This document shows, piece by piece, positions 55,902-64,000 of a stretch of 64,000 nucleotides of DNA. Source of the DNA: Chryseobacterium sp. 6424 (GTDB taxonomy: Bacteria > Bacteroidota > Bacteroidia > Flavobacteriales > Weeksellaceae). The translations under genes and the position numbers were made by a program. Location of the stretch: contig NZ_CP023540.1 in NCBI RefSeq assembly GCF_003692615.1, positions 1,178,001 to 1,242,000 of the forward strand, read 5' to 3'. The notes beneath the pieces were generated by a model. That model saw only the letters and a program-made list of their open reading frames with translations. It was not told the DNA's origin and ran no database searches. The stretch's first letter is position 1. Each line of letters begins with the position of its first letter.

Positions 55902-56939
55902 ATGAAAGAATTAGATTTAATCCTCAAAAGTATCAAAAATAAAGAGTTATTGCCGATTTATTTTTTTCATGGCGAGGAACCTTATTTTATAGATGTAGCG
56001 CTGAAATCTTTTGAGAATGATGTTTTGGAAGAGGATGAGAAAGCCTTTAACCAAACGGTGGTCTATGGCAAAGACACCACTTTTGGCGAGGTACTGTCCC
56101 TGGCGCGGCAGTTTCCGATGATGGGCGACCGCCAGGTGATCATCCTGAAAGAAGCACAGGAAATCAAAATGACCGAAAAAGACGCTGAAGCACTGAAAGC
56201 GTACGCTGAGAATCCGGTCCCGTCCACTGTGCTCATCATTGCACATAAATACAAGAAAGTAGATGCCCGAAAAGCTTTTGCCAAAATCCTCAGCAAGAAC
56301 AAAATGCTCTTTGTCAGCGACAAGATGCGCGATTACGAAGTGCCGAAATGGATTGAGCAGGAACTTAAGAATATTGGTTTAAAATCAAAACCGCACATCC
56401 CGGCGTTGCTGTCCGAATATCTGGGCACCGATCTTTCAAGAATCTCCAACGAGTTGAATAAACTGAAGATGATCCTGAAAGACACCGATATCCTGGATGA
56501 AAAGATTATTGAGACACACATCGGCATCAGCAAGGATTTTAATATCTTCGAACTTACCAAGGCGCTGGCAGGCAAAGAAGAGGCACGCGCCATGCGCATT
56601 GCCTATTATCTGGGCAAAAGTCCTAAGCAAAACCCTTTCGAGATGATGATGGGTTCGCTGTACAGTTTTTTCTCTAATCTGATCATGTATCATACGATGG
56701 CAGGCCAAAACCCTAAAGCCATACAGGAAGAATTGCGGCTGAACTACTATCAGGCACAGGATATGGCGGCGGCGGCCCGCAAATACTCCTTGAAACACAG
56801 TACGAGGATCATCTCTGTGCTGCGCGAATTCGATCTGAAAAGGAAGGGCCTGGGTGCCGTGAACATGGATGAAACCGAACTGATGACAGAAATGGTGTAC
56901 AAAATCCTGCATGTTGGCGAACTGAAAGTGAGAACCTGA
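55902..56939 (+). CDS. holA: DNA polymerase III subunit delta
   Basis: Clamp-loader delta subunit (345 aa) that opens the sliding clamp. It starts MKELDLILKSIKNKELLPIYFFHGEEPYFIDVAL; the upstream ATG at 55839 lies within the divergent gene. The AAA+-like fold has no Walker A Lys, as is normal for delta. LGTDLSRISNELNKL and FELTKALAGK are typical of the family. Confidence 0.93.
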   Translation: MKELDLILKSIKNKELLPIYFFHGEEPYFIDVALKSFENDVLEEDEKAFNQTVVYGKDTTFGEVLSLARQFPMMGDRQVIILKEAQEIKMTEKDAEALKAYAENPVPSTVLIIAHKYKKVDARKAFAKILSKNKMLFVSDKMRDYEVPKWIEQELKNIGLKSKPHIPALLSEYLGTDLSRISNELNKLKMILKDTDILDEKIIETHIGISKDFNIFELTKALAGKEEARAMRIAYYLGKSPKQNPFEMMMGSLYSFFSNLIMYHTMAGQNPKAIQEELRLNYYQAQDMAAAARKYSLKHSTRIISVLREFDLKRKGLGAVNMDETELMTEMVYKILHVGELKVRT

Positions 56940-57073
56940 GTGCTTTAAAACCTTCAGTCAAAATAAAAATTCCAGTGATTGAAATTATTCATCACCAAAA
57001 TATACGGCGGGCCAAAATAATTCCCGACTTTTGAACATTCAAAAAATTTTAACTAAATCATTAAGATTACTCA

Positions 57074-58015
57074 ATGGAACAGAATATTTTAGACTGCGTG
57101 ATCGTAGGTTCCGGGCCATCCGGTTTTACCGCTGCCATCTATGCAGCCAGAGCAGACCTGAAACCTGAACTTTATACAGGACTGGAGCCTGGCGGACAAC
57201 TTACCACCACTACCGAGGTGGATAACTTCCCGGGATATCCGGAAGGCGTCACCGGGCCACAGATGATGATAGACCTGCAGAAACAGGCGGAAAGATTTGA
57301 TACCAAGGTACATTACGAAATGATTACCAAGGTAGCCTTCGCTCAGGAAGAGGGTGGCATCCACAGACTGTGGGCGGGTAACAAAGAAATCTTGGCAAAA
57401 ACAGTCATCATCTCTACCGGTGCCACCGCAAAATATTTGGGCCTGGAAGATGAGAAAAAATACGCCGGTGGCGGAGTTTCTGCGTGTGCGACTTGCGATG
57501 GCTTCTTCTACAAAGGTAAGGATGTGATTGTAGTAGGTGCTGGCGATACTGCCGCTGAAGAAGCTACCTATCTTGCGAAACTCACCAACAAGGTAACGAT
57601 GTTGGTACGCAAGGATACCTTCCGTGCCTCGAAAGCCATGGTGCACCGTGTGAATAATACCCCGAATATTGAGGTGAGGTTCAATCATGAACTCATAGGT
57701 ATCGAAGGTGAGAACGGACTTGTGGAACGTGCGGTGGTCATCAACAATCAAACGCAGGAAACGGCAAAGATTACTGTAGAAGGTATCTTCATCGCTATTG
57801 GTCATAAACCGAACACGGATGTATTTGCCGGACAGGTTGATCTGGATGAGAACGGGTACATCAAAACCATCCCAGGTACCGCAAAAACCAATTTACCGGG
57901 TGTATTTGCCGCTGGTGACGTGCAGGATCATATCTACCGCCAGGCGATCACCGCTGCGGGCAGCGGATGTATGGCCGCCATGGATGCCGAAAAATATCTG
58001 GCGGAACTGGCATAA
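57074..58015 (+). CDS. trxB: thioredoxin-disulfide reductase
   Basis: FAD/NADPH flavoprotein (313 aa) that reduces thioredoxin. FAD motif VGSGPSGFTAAIYAAR, the redox pair CATC (Cys138/Cys141) in SACATCDGFF, NADPH motif VVGAGDTAAEEATYL, and the C-terminal GVFAAGDVQDHIYRQAITAAGSGCMAA. crcB follows after 15 bases. Confidence 0.97.
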   Translation: MEQNILDCVIVGSGPSGFTAAIYAARADLKPELYTGLEPGGQLTTTTEVDNFPGYPEGVTGPQMMIDLQKQAERFDTKVHYEMITKVAFAQEEGGIHRLWAGNKEILAKTVIISTGATAKYLGLEDEKKYAGGGVSACATCDGFFYKGKDVIVVGAGDTAAEEATYLAKLTNKVTMLVRKDTFRASKAMVHRVNNTPNIEVRFNHELIGIEGENGLVERAVVINNQTQETAKITVEGIFIAIGHKPNTDVFAGQVDLDENGYIKTIPGTAKTNLPGVFAAGDVQDHIYRQAITAAGSGCMAAMDAEKYLAELA

Positions 58016-58030
58016 CATAAGAAGGTGCAG

Positions 58031-58393
58031 ATGAAAAACCTGCTGTGCATCTTCATAGGAGGCGGTTTCGGGAGCGTACTGCGTTTCCTGATTTCCGATT
58101 ATACACAGAAGTTCTGTAGAGATACCACTTTTCCGGTGGGGACTTTTGTGGTGAATGTATTGGGATGCCTGCTGATTGGTATTTTCATGGCCCAGCTGAA
58201 GATGGATCAGCATTTGAAATTCTTGCTGATAACAGGATTCTGTGGAGGTTTTACGACTTTCTCAGCGCTGTCAGCCGAGAACGTGGCACTTTGGTCCAAC
58301 GGGAATTATTTGGTGCTGGCAGTTTATAGCCTGTCAAGTGTTATCATAGGATTTGGTGCGGTATATATCGGCTTGAAAATAGGGAGTAATTAA
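58031..58393 (+). CDS. crcB: fluoride channel FluC/CrcB
   Basis: Four-helix fluoride export channel (120 aa from the ATG; a GTG two codons upstream is the alternative). GSVLRFLIS, GTFVVNVLGCLLIGIF (pore Asn), and GFCGGFTTFSALSAE (Phe box and Thr/Ser track) are hallmarks. A dual-topology dimer is expected from a single short gene. No fluoride riboswitch fits in the 15-base gap before it. Confidence 0.94.
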   Translation: MKNLLCIFIGGGFGSVLRFLISDYTQKFCRDTTFPVGTFVVNVLGCLLIGIFMAQLKMDQHLKFLLITGFCGGFTTFSALSAENVALWSNGNYLVLAVYSLSSVIIGFGAVYIGLKIGSN

Positions 58394-58441
58394 ATTTTTC
58401 TCTTTGAATATTAGCTTATTAAAAGATTTATGCAAAAATCA

Positions 58442-58473
58442 TTTGGTAACTAATTAAAAGCGTTTTATATTTG
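58442..58473 (+). promoter_or_regulatory. promoter of the tRNA-Ser gene
   Basis: TTTG (58442-58445), 20 bases, TATATTTG (58466-58473), about 31 bases before the tRNA 5' end. Confidence 0.75.
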
Positions 58474-58504
58474 CACCACTGAAAACGGGAAACCTTTTCA
58501 GATT

Positions 58505-58589
58505 GGAGGAATGGCAGAGTGGTCGATTGCGGCAGTCTTGAAAACTGTTGACTGTAACAGGTCCCGGGGTTCGAATCCCTGTTCCTCCG
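58505..58589 (+). tRNA. tRNA-Ser(UGA)
   Basis: Acceptor stem GGAGGAA (58505-58511) pairs with TTCCTCC (58582-58588), discriminator G. Anticodon stem CAGT-CTTGAAA-ACTG gives anticodon TGA. An extended variable arm follows (class II), and the T arm has CGGGGTTCGAATCCCTG. The 3' CCA is not clearly encoded (bases after the discriminator are CCCA). Confidence 0.97.
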
Positions 58590-58603
58590 CCCAAGTTTTT
58601 TAT

Positions 58604-58630
58604 AACCTACTGTAAATCAGTAGGTTTTTT
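58604..58630 (+). terminator. intrinsic terminator after tRNA-Ser
   Basis: AACCTACTG and CAGTAGGTT (58604-58612, 58618-58626) with loop TAAAT and a T run. Confidence 0.9.
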
Positions 58631-59181
58631 GCTTTTATAGATTTGCTATCCCCTTGGTTCCCACTAATTAAAATTTGAAAAAAGCCCTGATATGCAGGCA
58701 CAGTTATAAATCTGCTTTTTGCAATATCTAACCTTGTCAAGGTTCTGAACCTTGACAAGGTTGACAAATTGACAAAATTGCTTGTAAAATAACCCCAACC
58801 GATTTTGGAATGGGGGCTATTACTTTATAGTGCTGCCATATAAACTCCCTATTTTCGTAATTTTTTACTCACCACCACAGCGAAGAATAAAGTCATTGTC
58901 CGCTATTGTCCGGTTTTGTCTGTCGGTGTCCTTTTATGCCCGTCTAAGTCGGCACCAAAAGCAGTTTTGTTGCAGGCTTGTTGCGGATTTGTTGCGGATT
59001 GCTTCGGAAAAATGGCCAATTTGGGAACAAGGATGGGAGAAGACCGGAAGGAAAGCCGAGGAGAGGCGCAGGCCGTGATATGGTTTCTGTGTCGTCTTTA
59101 TCACTTTAATTAAAAAAATAAACGGGCAAACCGACATGTCCGGTCGCTTTATCAGGTTATCTTTACACAAAATAATAAACG
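58631..59181. other. 551-base region between tRNA-Ser and the WYL gene
   Basis: No supported gene. It holds the 33-base palindrome listed below and a GC-richer segment (58890-59080) whose short frames (58830-59078 and 58916-59113) have no family resemblance. It separates core genes from the restriction-modification locus and could be a relic of an integration event. Confidence 0.45.
58730..58762. repeat. 33-base near-perfect palindrome made of two palindromic halves
   Basis: AACCTTGTCAAGGTT (58730-58744), CTG, AACCTTGACAAGGTT (58748-58762). Each half is self-complementary around its centre and the halves are complementary to each other, so alternative hairpins or a cruciform can form. Confidence 0.8.
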
Positions 59182-60102
59182 ATGGCAAAAATTGAACAGA
59201 TGCTTCGGCTCAAATTTATCGAAGACTTTCTGCGCAGCCGCGGAAATCGGGGAGCTTCTTATGAAGAGATTCTGGAATACCTTACCGACAAATATACACA
59301 GAAAGACATCCCTGCGGATCAGCTCAAATTTACGAAACGTACCTTCCTGCGCGATAAAGCCGCGATTGCTGAAGTGCTGCATACCGACATCATATACCGC
59401 CGCGCCACGAATACCTATGCGATTGATTCCGATCTGGAGGATGATATGCAGGAGCAGGTCTTCGATAATCTGCTGCTGGTGGAAGCCTATCGCGAGTTGA
59501 AAGGGAAGAAGAACATCATGATTTTTGAGCAGCGGAAATCGCGCGGTTTGCAGTGGCTGCATGGGTTGGTGCACGCCATTACGCACCACAAGATCATCAC
59601 GCTGCAGTACACCAAATTCTGGGAGGGAATACCTTACAAAAAAACGCTGCAGCCTTTTGCGCTGAAGGAGTTCAACAACCGCTGGTATCTGCTGGCGCAG
59701 GAACGTAATGATGATAGCGGATTCCTCAAGACCTTTGGTCTGGACCGCATCTCAATGCTCAACATTTCCACTTCCTCCTTCAAACCCAAAGATCATGATG
59801 TAGAGCAGCACTTCAAACATTCATTCGGCATCATTTCAACCCTGGATCAGTCGCCATCGCAGATTATACTGTCTTTCGATGCCGAACAGGGCCAGTATAT
59901 CAAAACGCTTCCGCTGCACCATTCCCAGGAAATCCTGGTTGACGACGAAGACGAACTGCGTATCAAACTCACCCTGGTACCCACCTACGATTTTGAACGT
60001 GAAGTGCTTTCGCACGGCAACCGCGTAAAGATCATCGCGCCTGAAGACTTTAGAGATCACATGAAGGCCGAAGTCACCGCGATGCTTGGGAGTTTTTCCT
60101 GA
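59182..60102 (+). CDS. WYL domain transcriptional regulator
   Basis: 306 aa: N-terminal winged helix (EQMLRLKFIEDFLRSRGNRGASYEEILEYLTDKY), a WYL domain with FNNRWYLLAQERND (about residue 166), and a C-terminal WCX-like domain. WYL proteins often sense nucleic-acid ligands and control defence loci. It precedes a type I restriction-modification operon on the same strand, so a control role there is likely by context. Its stop codon lies inside the first of two 31-bp direct repeats. Confidence 0.85.
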   Translation: MAKIEQMLRLKFIEDFLRSRGNRGASYEEILEYLTDKYTQKDIPADQLKFTKRTFLRDKAAIAEVLHTDIIYRRATNTYAIDSDLEDDMQEQVFDNLLLVEAYRELKGKKNIMIFEQRKSRGLQWLHGLVHAITHHKIITLQYTKFWEGIPYKKTLQPFALKEFNNRWYLLAQERNDDSGFLKTFGLDRISMLNISTSSFKPKDHDVEQHFKHSFGIISTLDQSPSQIILSFDAEQGQYIKTLPLHHSQEILVDDEDELRIKLTLVPTYDFEREVLSHGNRVKIIAPEDFRDHMKAEVTAMLGSFS

Positions 60103-60186
60103 TACTAGTTATGTCTTTGACTTAATCCGCGTCGATTTTTTCTCTTCCACGTAGAAGTTTTTCCTGATACTAGTTATGTCTTTGAC
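60091..60186 (+). repeat. two 31-bp direct repeats at the end of the WYL gene
   Basis: AGTTTTTCCTGATACTAGTT plus ATGTCTTTGAC occurs at 60091-60121 and identically at 60156-60186, 65 bases apart. The first copy covers the WYL stop codon. The remaining gap to hsdM (60187-60463) contains no gene that I can support. Confidence 0.85.
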
Positions 60187-60463
60187 ACCTACCATCGTGC
60201 AATCGGAGAAGGGAGCGGTTTGACTGCGGAGCTTCGCAAGTGGGTTAAAACAACCAATTACTGAGAAATTTCAACTTTTGTAAATAGTTTGACCCATCTG
60301 TTCCACAGATGACGGAAAATAATTAGATTTGTTACCTTACCTAAAATACATGATGAAACTAAACTGTACAGTATCTTCCCGAAGATTATACCTTAAAAGC
60401 ATCTTCTGCTGTGCACCCTACTTACGCTAAAATTACGCTCTATTTAATAATCACTACTCTTTA

Positions 60464-62952
60464 ATGGCCATTAAAAATCCGAATTATACAGCTCCCTCTG
60501 GGCTTCCTGTGATGAACTCCGCGGCGGTATGGACGCCTCCCAATACAAAGATTATGTACTTACGATGCTTTTCGTGAAGTACATTTCCGATAAATATAAA
60601 AACGATCCTTTCGGTGCCATCACCGTTCCTGAAGGTGCCTCGTTTGATGACATGGTCGCGCTGATCGGCAATCCCGAAATCGGCGACAAGATTAACAAGC
60701 AGATCCTGAACCCAATCAAGGAAGCCAACAAACTCAATGAGTTTCCTGACTTTAATGATGAGTCGAAACTCGGAAAAGGCAAAGACCTCGTGGATACCGT
60801 TTCAAACCTGGTGCGGATCTTCAATGATCCGAGTCTGGACTTTTCGGCCAACTCTGCGGAAGGCGATGATATTCTGGGCGATGCCTATGAATACTTGATG
60901 CGTCATTTCGCCACGGAATCCGGCAAGTCCAAAGGTCAGTTCTATACGCCGGCGGAAGTTTCGCGGGTACTGGCAAAAGTCATCGGCATTACGCCAAATA
61001 ATTCCACCCACCAGACCATGGCGTATGATCCGACCTGCGGTTCGGGTTCCCTGCTGCTGAAGGTAATGAACGAGGCCGGAAAAAACATCGATCTCTACGG
61101 TCAGGAAAAAGAAACGACGACTGCCAACCTCGCGCACATGAACATGATCCTGCACGGCGCTGAAACGGCAACCATCATTGCCGATAATACGTTGTCGAGG
61201 CCGTTTTACAAAGAAGCCGACGGCAGCCTAAAGAAATTTGATTATGTAGTGGCCAATCCACCCTTCTCGCTGAAAAGTTGGAGCAACGGTGTGAATCCCG
61301 ATAGTGATGAGTTCAACCGCTTTGCGCTGGGTGTGCCGCCGGAAAAAAACGGCGACTATGCCTTTCTGCTGCACATCATCAAGTCGCTGAAATCTACAGG
61401 AAAAGCTGCGGTGGTTCTGCCGCACGGTGTTTTATTCCGTGGAAATGCTGAAGGTGAAATCCGTAAGAACATTCTGAAAAAAGGCTATATCAAAGGTATC
61501 ATCGGTTTGCCGGCCAACCTCTTTTATGGTACCGGTATTCCGGCCTGCATCATCGTGCTCGATAAAGACCATGCCGCGCACCGCAAAGGCATCTTCATGA
61601 TCGACGCGAGCAAAGGTTTTGTGAAAGACGGCAACAAAAACCGCCTGCGCGAGCAGGACATCCGCAAGATCACGGACGTATTTACCCAACAGGCCGAAGT
61701 ACCCAAATACAGCCGCATGGTCTCGATGACCGAGATTGCGGATGCGAAGAATGATTACAACCTCAACATCCCGCGCTATATTGACACGCAGGAAGCCGAG
61801 GACATCCAGAATATTGAAGCCCACCTGCAGGGCGGCATTCCGCTGGCGGATATTGAAGCCCTGAAAGCCTACTGGCAGGTGTTCCCGAACCTGAATAAAG
61901 ATCTTTTCTCGACTTTGCGTGAAGGTTTTGTGGAACTTAAAGTGCCGGCGCAGGAACTCAGGCAGCGCATCTTTGAACATCCTGAATTTAAAGCCTTCAA
62001 CAAGTCGGTGCAGCAGGATTTCGATCACTGGCTTAGTAAGCAGGAAAAGATCTGGCGCGAACTCGCGGAAGGCAGTCATCCCAAAGAAATCATTGACACC
62101 GCCAGCGCGGAACTGCTGGAAACTTTTAAAGACAATACCCTCATCGATACCTACGACCTGTACCAGCATCTGATGCAGTACTGGAACGAGGTGATGCAGG
62201 ACGATGTATATTCCCTAGCGATGGACGGCTGGAAAGCGGGTAACGAATACCAGCGCCTCGTCATCAAGGCGAAGCCCGACAAAAACGGCAAAACCAAAGC
62301 CGATAAGGAAGTCGCTGGACTGGCCGGACTGGAAGGCCGCATGATCAGTCCGCAGCTTTTGATTTCCATTTATTTCCAGGAGGAGCAGGCAGAAATTACC
62401 GCGCTGGAACAGGAAGCGGAAAACGCCAAAGCCCGGATGACCGAAATTGAGGAAGAGCAGAATGCCGAAGACGGTCTGTTTGCCGACTTGGAGAAAGTAA
62501 ACGCGGCGGAAGTGGGCAAACTGCTGAAAGTTATGAAAGGCGATAAAAAGTCCGGCAAAGCCACCGCGCTGGCCATGGTGGCTGAAGACGCACCCGAATA
62601 TGGCACCGATGCCACCGAATTGCTGGAGGACTATCTGGAACAGGACAAAGTGGCGAAAGATGCCGCAAAAAAGATAAAGGAACAGCTTGCCGCGCTTGAA
62701 AAAGCCGTGGAAGCAAAATATCCGACCTTAAGCGAAGCGGATATTAAAGAACTTGTCATTACGCACAAATGGCAGGCGCATCTGCAGCAGGCCTTGCAGC
62801 AGGAGCAGGCACGCATCAGCCAGAATCTGACGCAGCGCATTAAGGAGCTGGCCGAGCGCTATGCCACGCCGCTGAGCACACTGGAAGCTGAGGTACAGGA
62901 AGGCGCTGCGAAAGTGAACGCACATCTTCAAAAAATGGGTTGGGTATGGTAA
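60464..62952 (+). CDS. hsdM: type I restriction-modification system DNA methyltransferase (M) subunit, frameshifted near its start
   Basis: N6-adenine methyltransferase subunit. From ATG 60529 the open frame gives 807 aa with SAM motif YDPTCGSGSLLLKV, catalytic NPPF in VVANPPFSLKSWS, and a long C-terminal coiled-coil extension (about 580-807). The true start is probably ATG 60464. Reading MAIK and then, with one extra A in the run at 60473-60477, KSELYSSLWASCDELRGG leads straight into MDASQYKDYVL, the conserved HsdM N-terminus (829 aa in total). As written that frame is broken after four codons. Translation from 60529 would lose 23 residues. Confidence 0.88.
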
Positions 62953-64000
62953 AGGGCATGAAGCAGACAGAGATTGGGATGATTCCGGAGGATTGGGAGA
63001 TTGCTAAACTAAAAGATATAGCGGATTTTCAAAATGGATTAGCCCATGAAAACATCGAGAGTGAATTTGGTGAATTCATAGCTGTCAATTCAAAGTTTAT
63101 TTCACAAGATGGTAAGGTGTTTCGAAAAGTGACAAAGCAACTTTTGCCGTTGTTTAATAACGATTTATGCATTGTCATGAGCGATATACCTAACGGAAAA
63201 GCTCTTGCAAAATGTTTTCTTGTCGAAGAGGACGGCAGATATACTTTAAATCAAAGGATTGGAAGGATTTCTCCAATAAAAGATTGTAGCAAGTATTTGT
63301 TTTATACTTTAAATAGGAATAAATATTTTCTTGGTTTTGATAGTGGAAGTGGACAGACAAATTTACGAAAGGATGAAGTTTTAGCGTGTCCGGTTCTCCT
63401 TCCGCCCCTTCCGGAGCAGGAGGCCATTGCCGCGGCGTTAAGCGATGCCGATGCGTGGATAGAAAGTCTGGAGCAGCTTATCGCCAAAAAACGCCTCATC
63501 AAGCAGGGCGCCATGCAGGAACTGCTGACGCCGAAAGATGATTGGGAAGTGAAGATAATTAGAGAAATTGTTGCTACTCCTGTAACTGATGGTCCACACG
63601 AAACACCATTTTTTTTGGATAAAGGAATACCTTTTTTATCTGTAAATAACATCGTTGACAATAAAATTGATTGGAGTGATTTGAGGTATATAAGTGAAGT
63701 AGATGATATAAGGTTTTCTAAGAAATGTAAACCTAGAAGAGGTGATATATTACTAGGAAAGGCTGCCTCTGTTGGTAAAATTGCAATTGTTGAAAGTGAC
63801 TATAATTTTAATATTTGGTCTCCATTAGCCTTAATAAGAATTGATGAAATTTCAAATAAATATTGTTTTTATTATTTACAAACAACAGACGTCTTAAATC
63901 AAATTAAATTCTTTACCAATACATCATCCCAAGGAAACATTGGAATGGGTGATATTGAAAAAATTGAGATAAAATATCCAAAATCCCTTTCCGAGCAAAC
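62946..64000 (+). CDS. hsdS: type I restriction-modification system specificity (S) subunit, partial at the window edge
   Basis: An uninterrupted frame of at least 351 codons, starting in the hsdM stop region (ATG at 62946, or 62958: MKQTEIGMIPEDWE) and still open at base 64000. Layout: target-recognition domain 1 (about residues 15-145), central conserved helical region (LPPLPEQEAIAAALSDADAW ... LIKQGAMQELLTP, about 150-198), target-recognition domain 2 (about 200 onward). HsdS chooses the DNA sequence that is methylated or cut. No hsdR is visible; it may follow outside the window. Confidence 0.9.
   Translation, partial: MVKGMKQTEIGMIPEDWEIAKLKDIADFQNGLAHENIESEFGEFIAVNSKFISQDGKVFRKVTKQLLPLFNNDLCIVMSDIPNGKALAKCFLVEEDGRYTLNQRIGRISPIKDCSKYLFYTLNRNKYFLGFDSGSGQTNLRKDEVLACPVLLPPLPEQEAIAAALSDADAWIESLEQLIAKKRLIKQGAMQELLTPKDDWEVKIIREIVATPVTDGPHETPFFLDKGIPFLSVNNIVDNKIDWSDLRYISEVDDIRFSKKCKPRRGDILLGKAASVGKIAIVESDYNFNIWSPLALIRIDEISNKYCFYYLQTTDVLNQIKFFTNTSSQGNIGMGDIEKIEIKYPKSLSEQ

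Noticed and set aside
58016..58030. Fluoride riboswitch before crcB
   Set aside because: Only 15 bases separate trxB and crcB; there is no room for the aptamer.
58830..59113. Small overlapping frames as genes or integrase remnants
   Set aside because: No family resemblance, no promoter, atypical residue use; not supported.

Overview
The window reads as part of a chromosome of a Bacteroidota bacterium, most likely Flavobacteriia of the Chryseobacterium/Kaistella group. Four things point there: promoters of the TTG-N(17-23)-TAnnTTTG type and few Shine-Dalgarno sequences; secreted proteins with type IX secretion C-terminal sorting domains; an F-type ATP synthase operon without atpD/atpC; and arginine synthesis through an N-acyl-ornithine carbamoyltransferase with the SLRTR signature. 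Genus level is inference.

Layout. 1-5.3 kb: atpB-E-F-H-A-G, with an internal terminator-like hairpin after atpE. 5.4-11.5 kb: CorC/HlyC protein, ClpS, rhomboid protease, a NUMOD4/HNH-like protein, prmC, an NlpC/P60 lipoprotein, dapD. 11.8-18.9 kb: a complete histidine operon (G-D-C-B-H-A-F-IE) behind a leader peptide with four His codons and a terminator (attenuator); hisB is split by a one-base homopolymer contraction. 18.9-32.9 kb: mostly minus strand. rplT and rpmI are separated from infC and thrS by about 5.6 kb of accessory genes (Zn-dependent dehydrogenase plus partner, IS1182-type transposase remnant fused to a dead lipocalin-like lipoprotein gene, HPF-like protein, NhaA). infC appears to start at AUA. 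Then come stress, DUF4230, thioredoxin-like, MazG-like and acyl-CoA dehydrogenase genes. 33-43 kb: secreted endonuclease I, helix-hairpin-helix protein, MerR regulator, DEAD-box helicase, rpsA, rplS, and the two CoA-transferase subunits. 43.1-53.1 kb: arginine operon (GNAT acetyltransferase, argG, C, D, F', B, E, H, Lrp-type regulator) in which argE is cut by an intact IS5-like element with a target duplication. 53-58.5 kb: cupin, HAD, NhaC, HsdR_N-domain protein divergent from holA, trxB, crcB, tRNA-Ser(UGA). 59-64 kb: WYL regulator and a type I restriction-modification locus (hsdM with a frameshift near its start; hsdS running off the window).

The least explained signal is a dispersed intergenic element with three copies (7814-7881, 21010-21170, 41214-41372). 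Conserved flanks surround hairpins whose stem sequences differ between copies but stay complementary, which is covariation of a structured RNA or DNA element. Several genes (hisB, hsdM, a lipocalin pseudogene) carry one-base contractions in A/T runs, so assembly indels must be excluded before calling them biologically broken.
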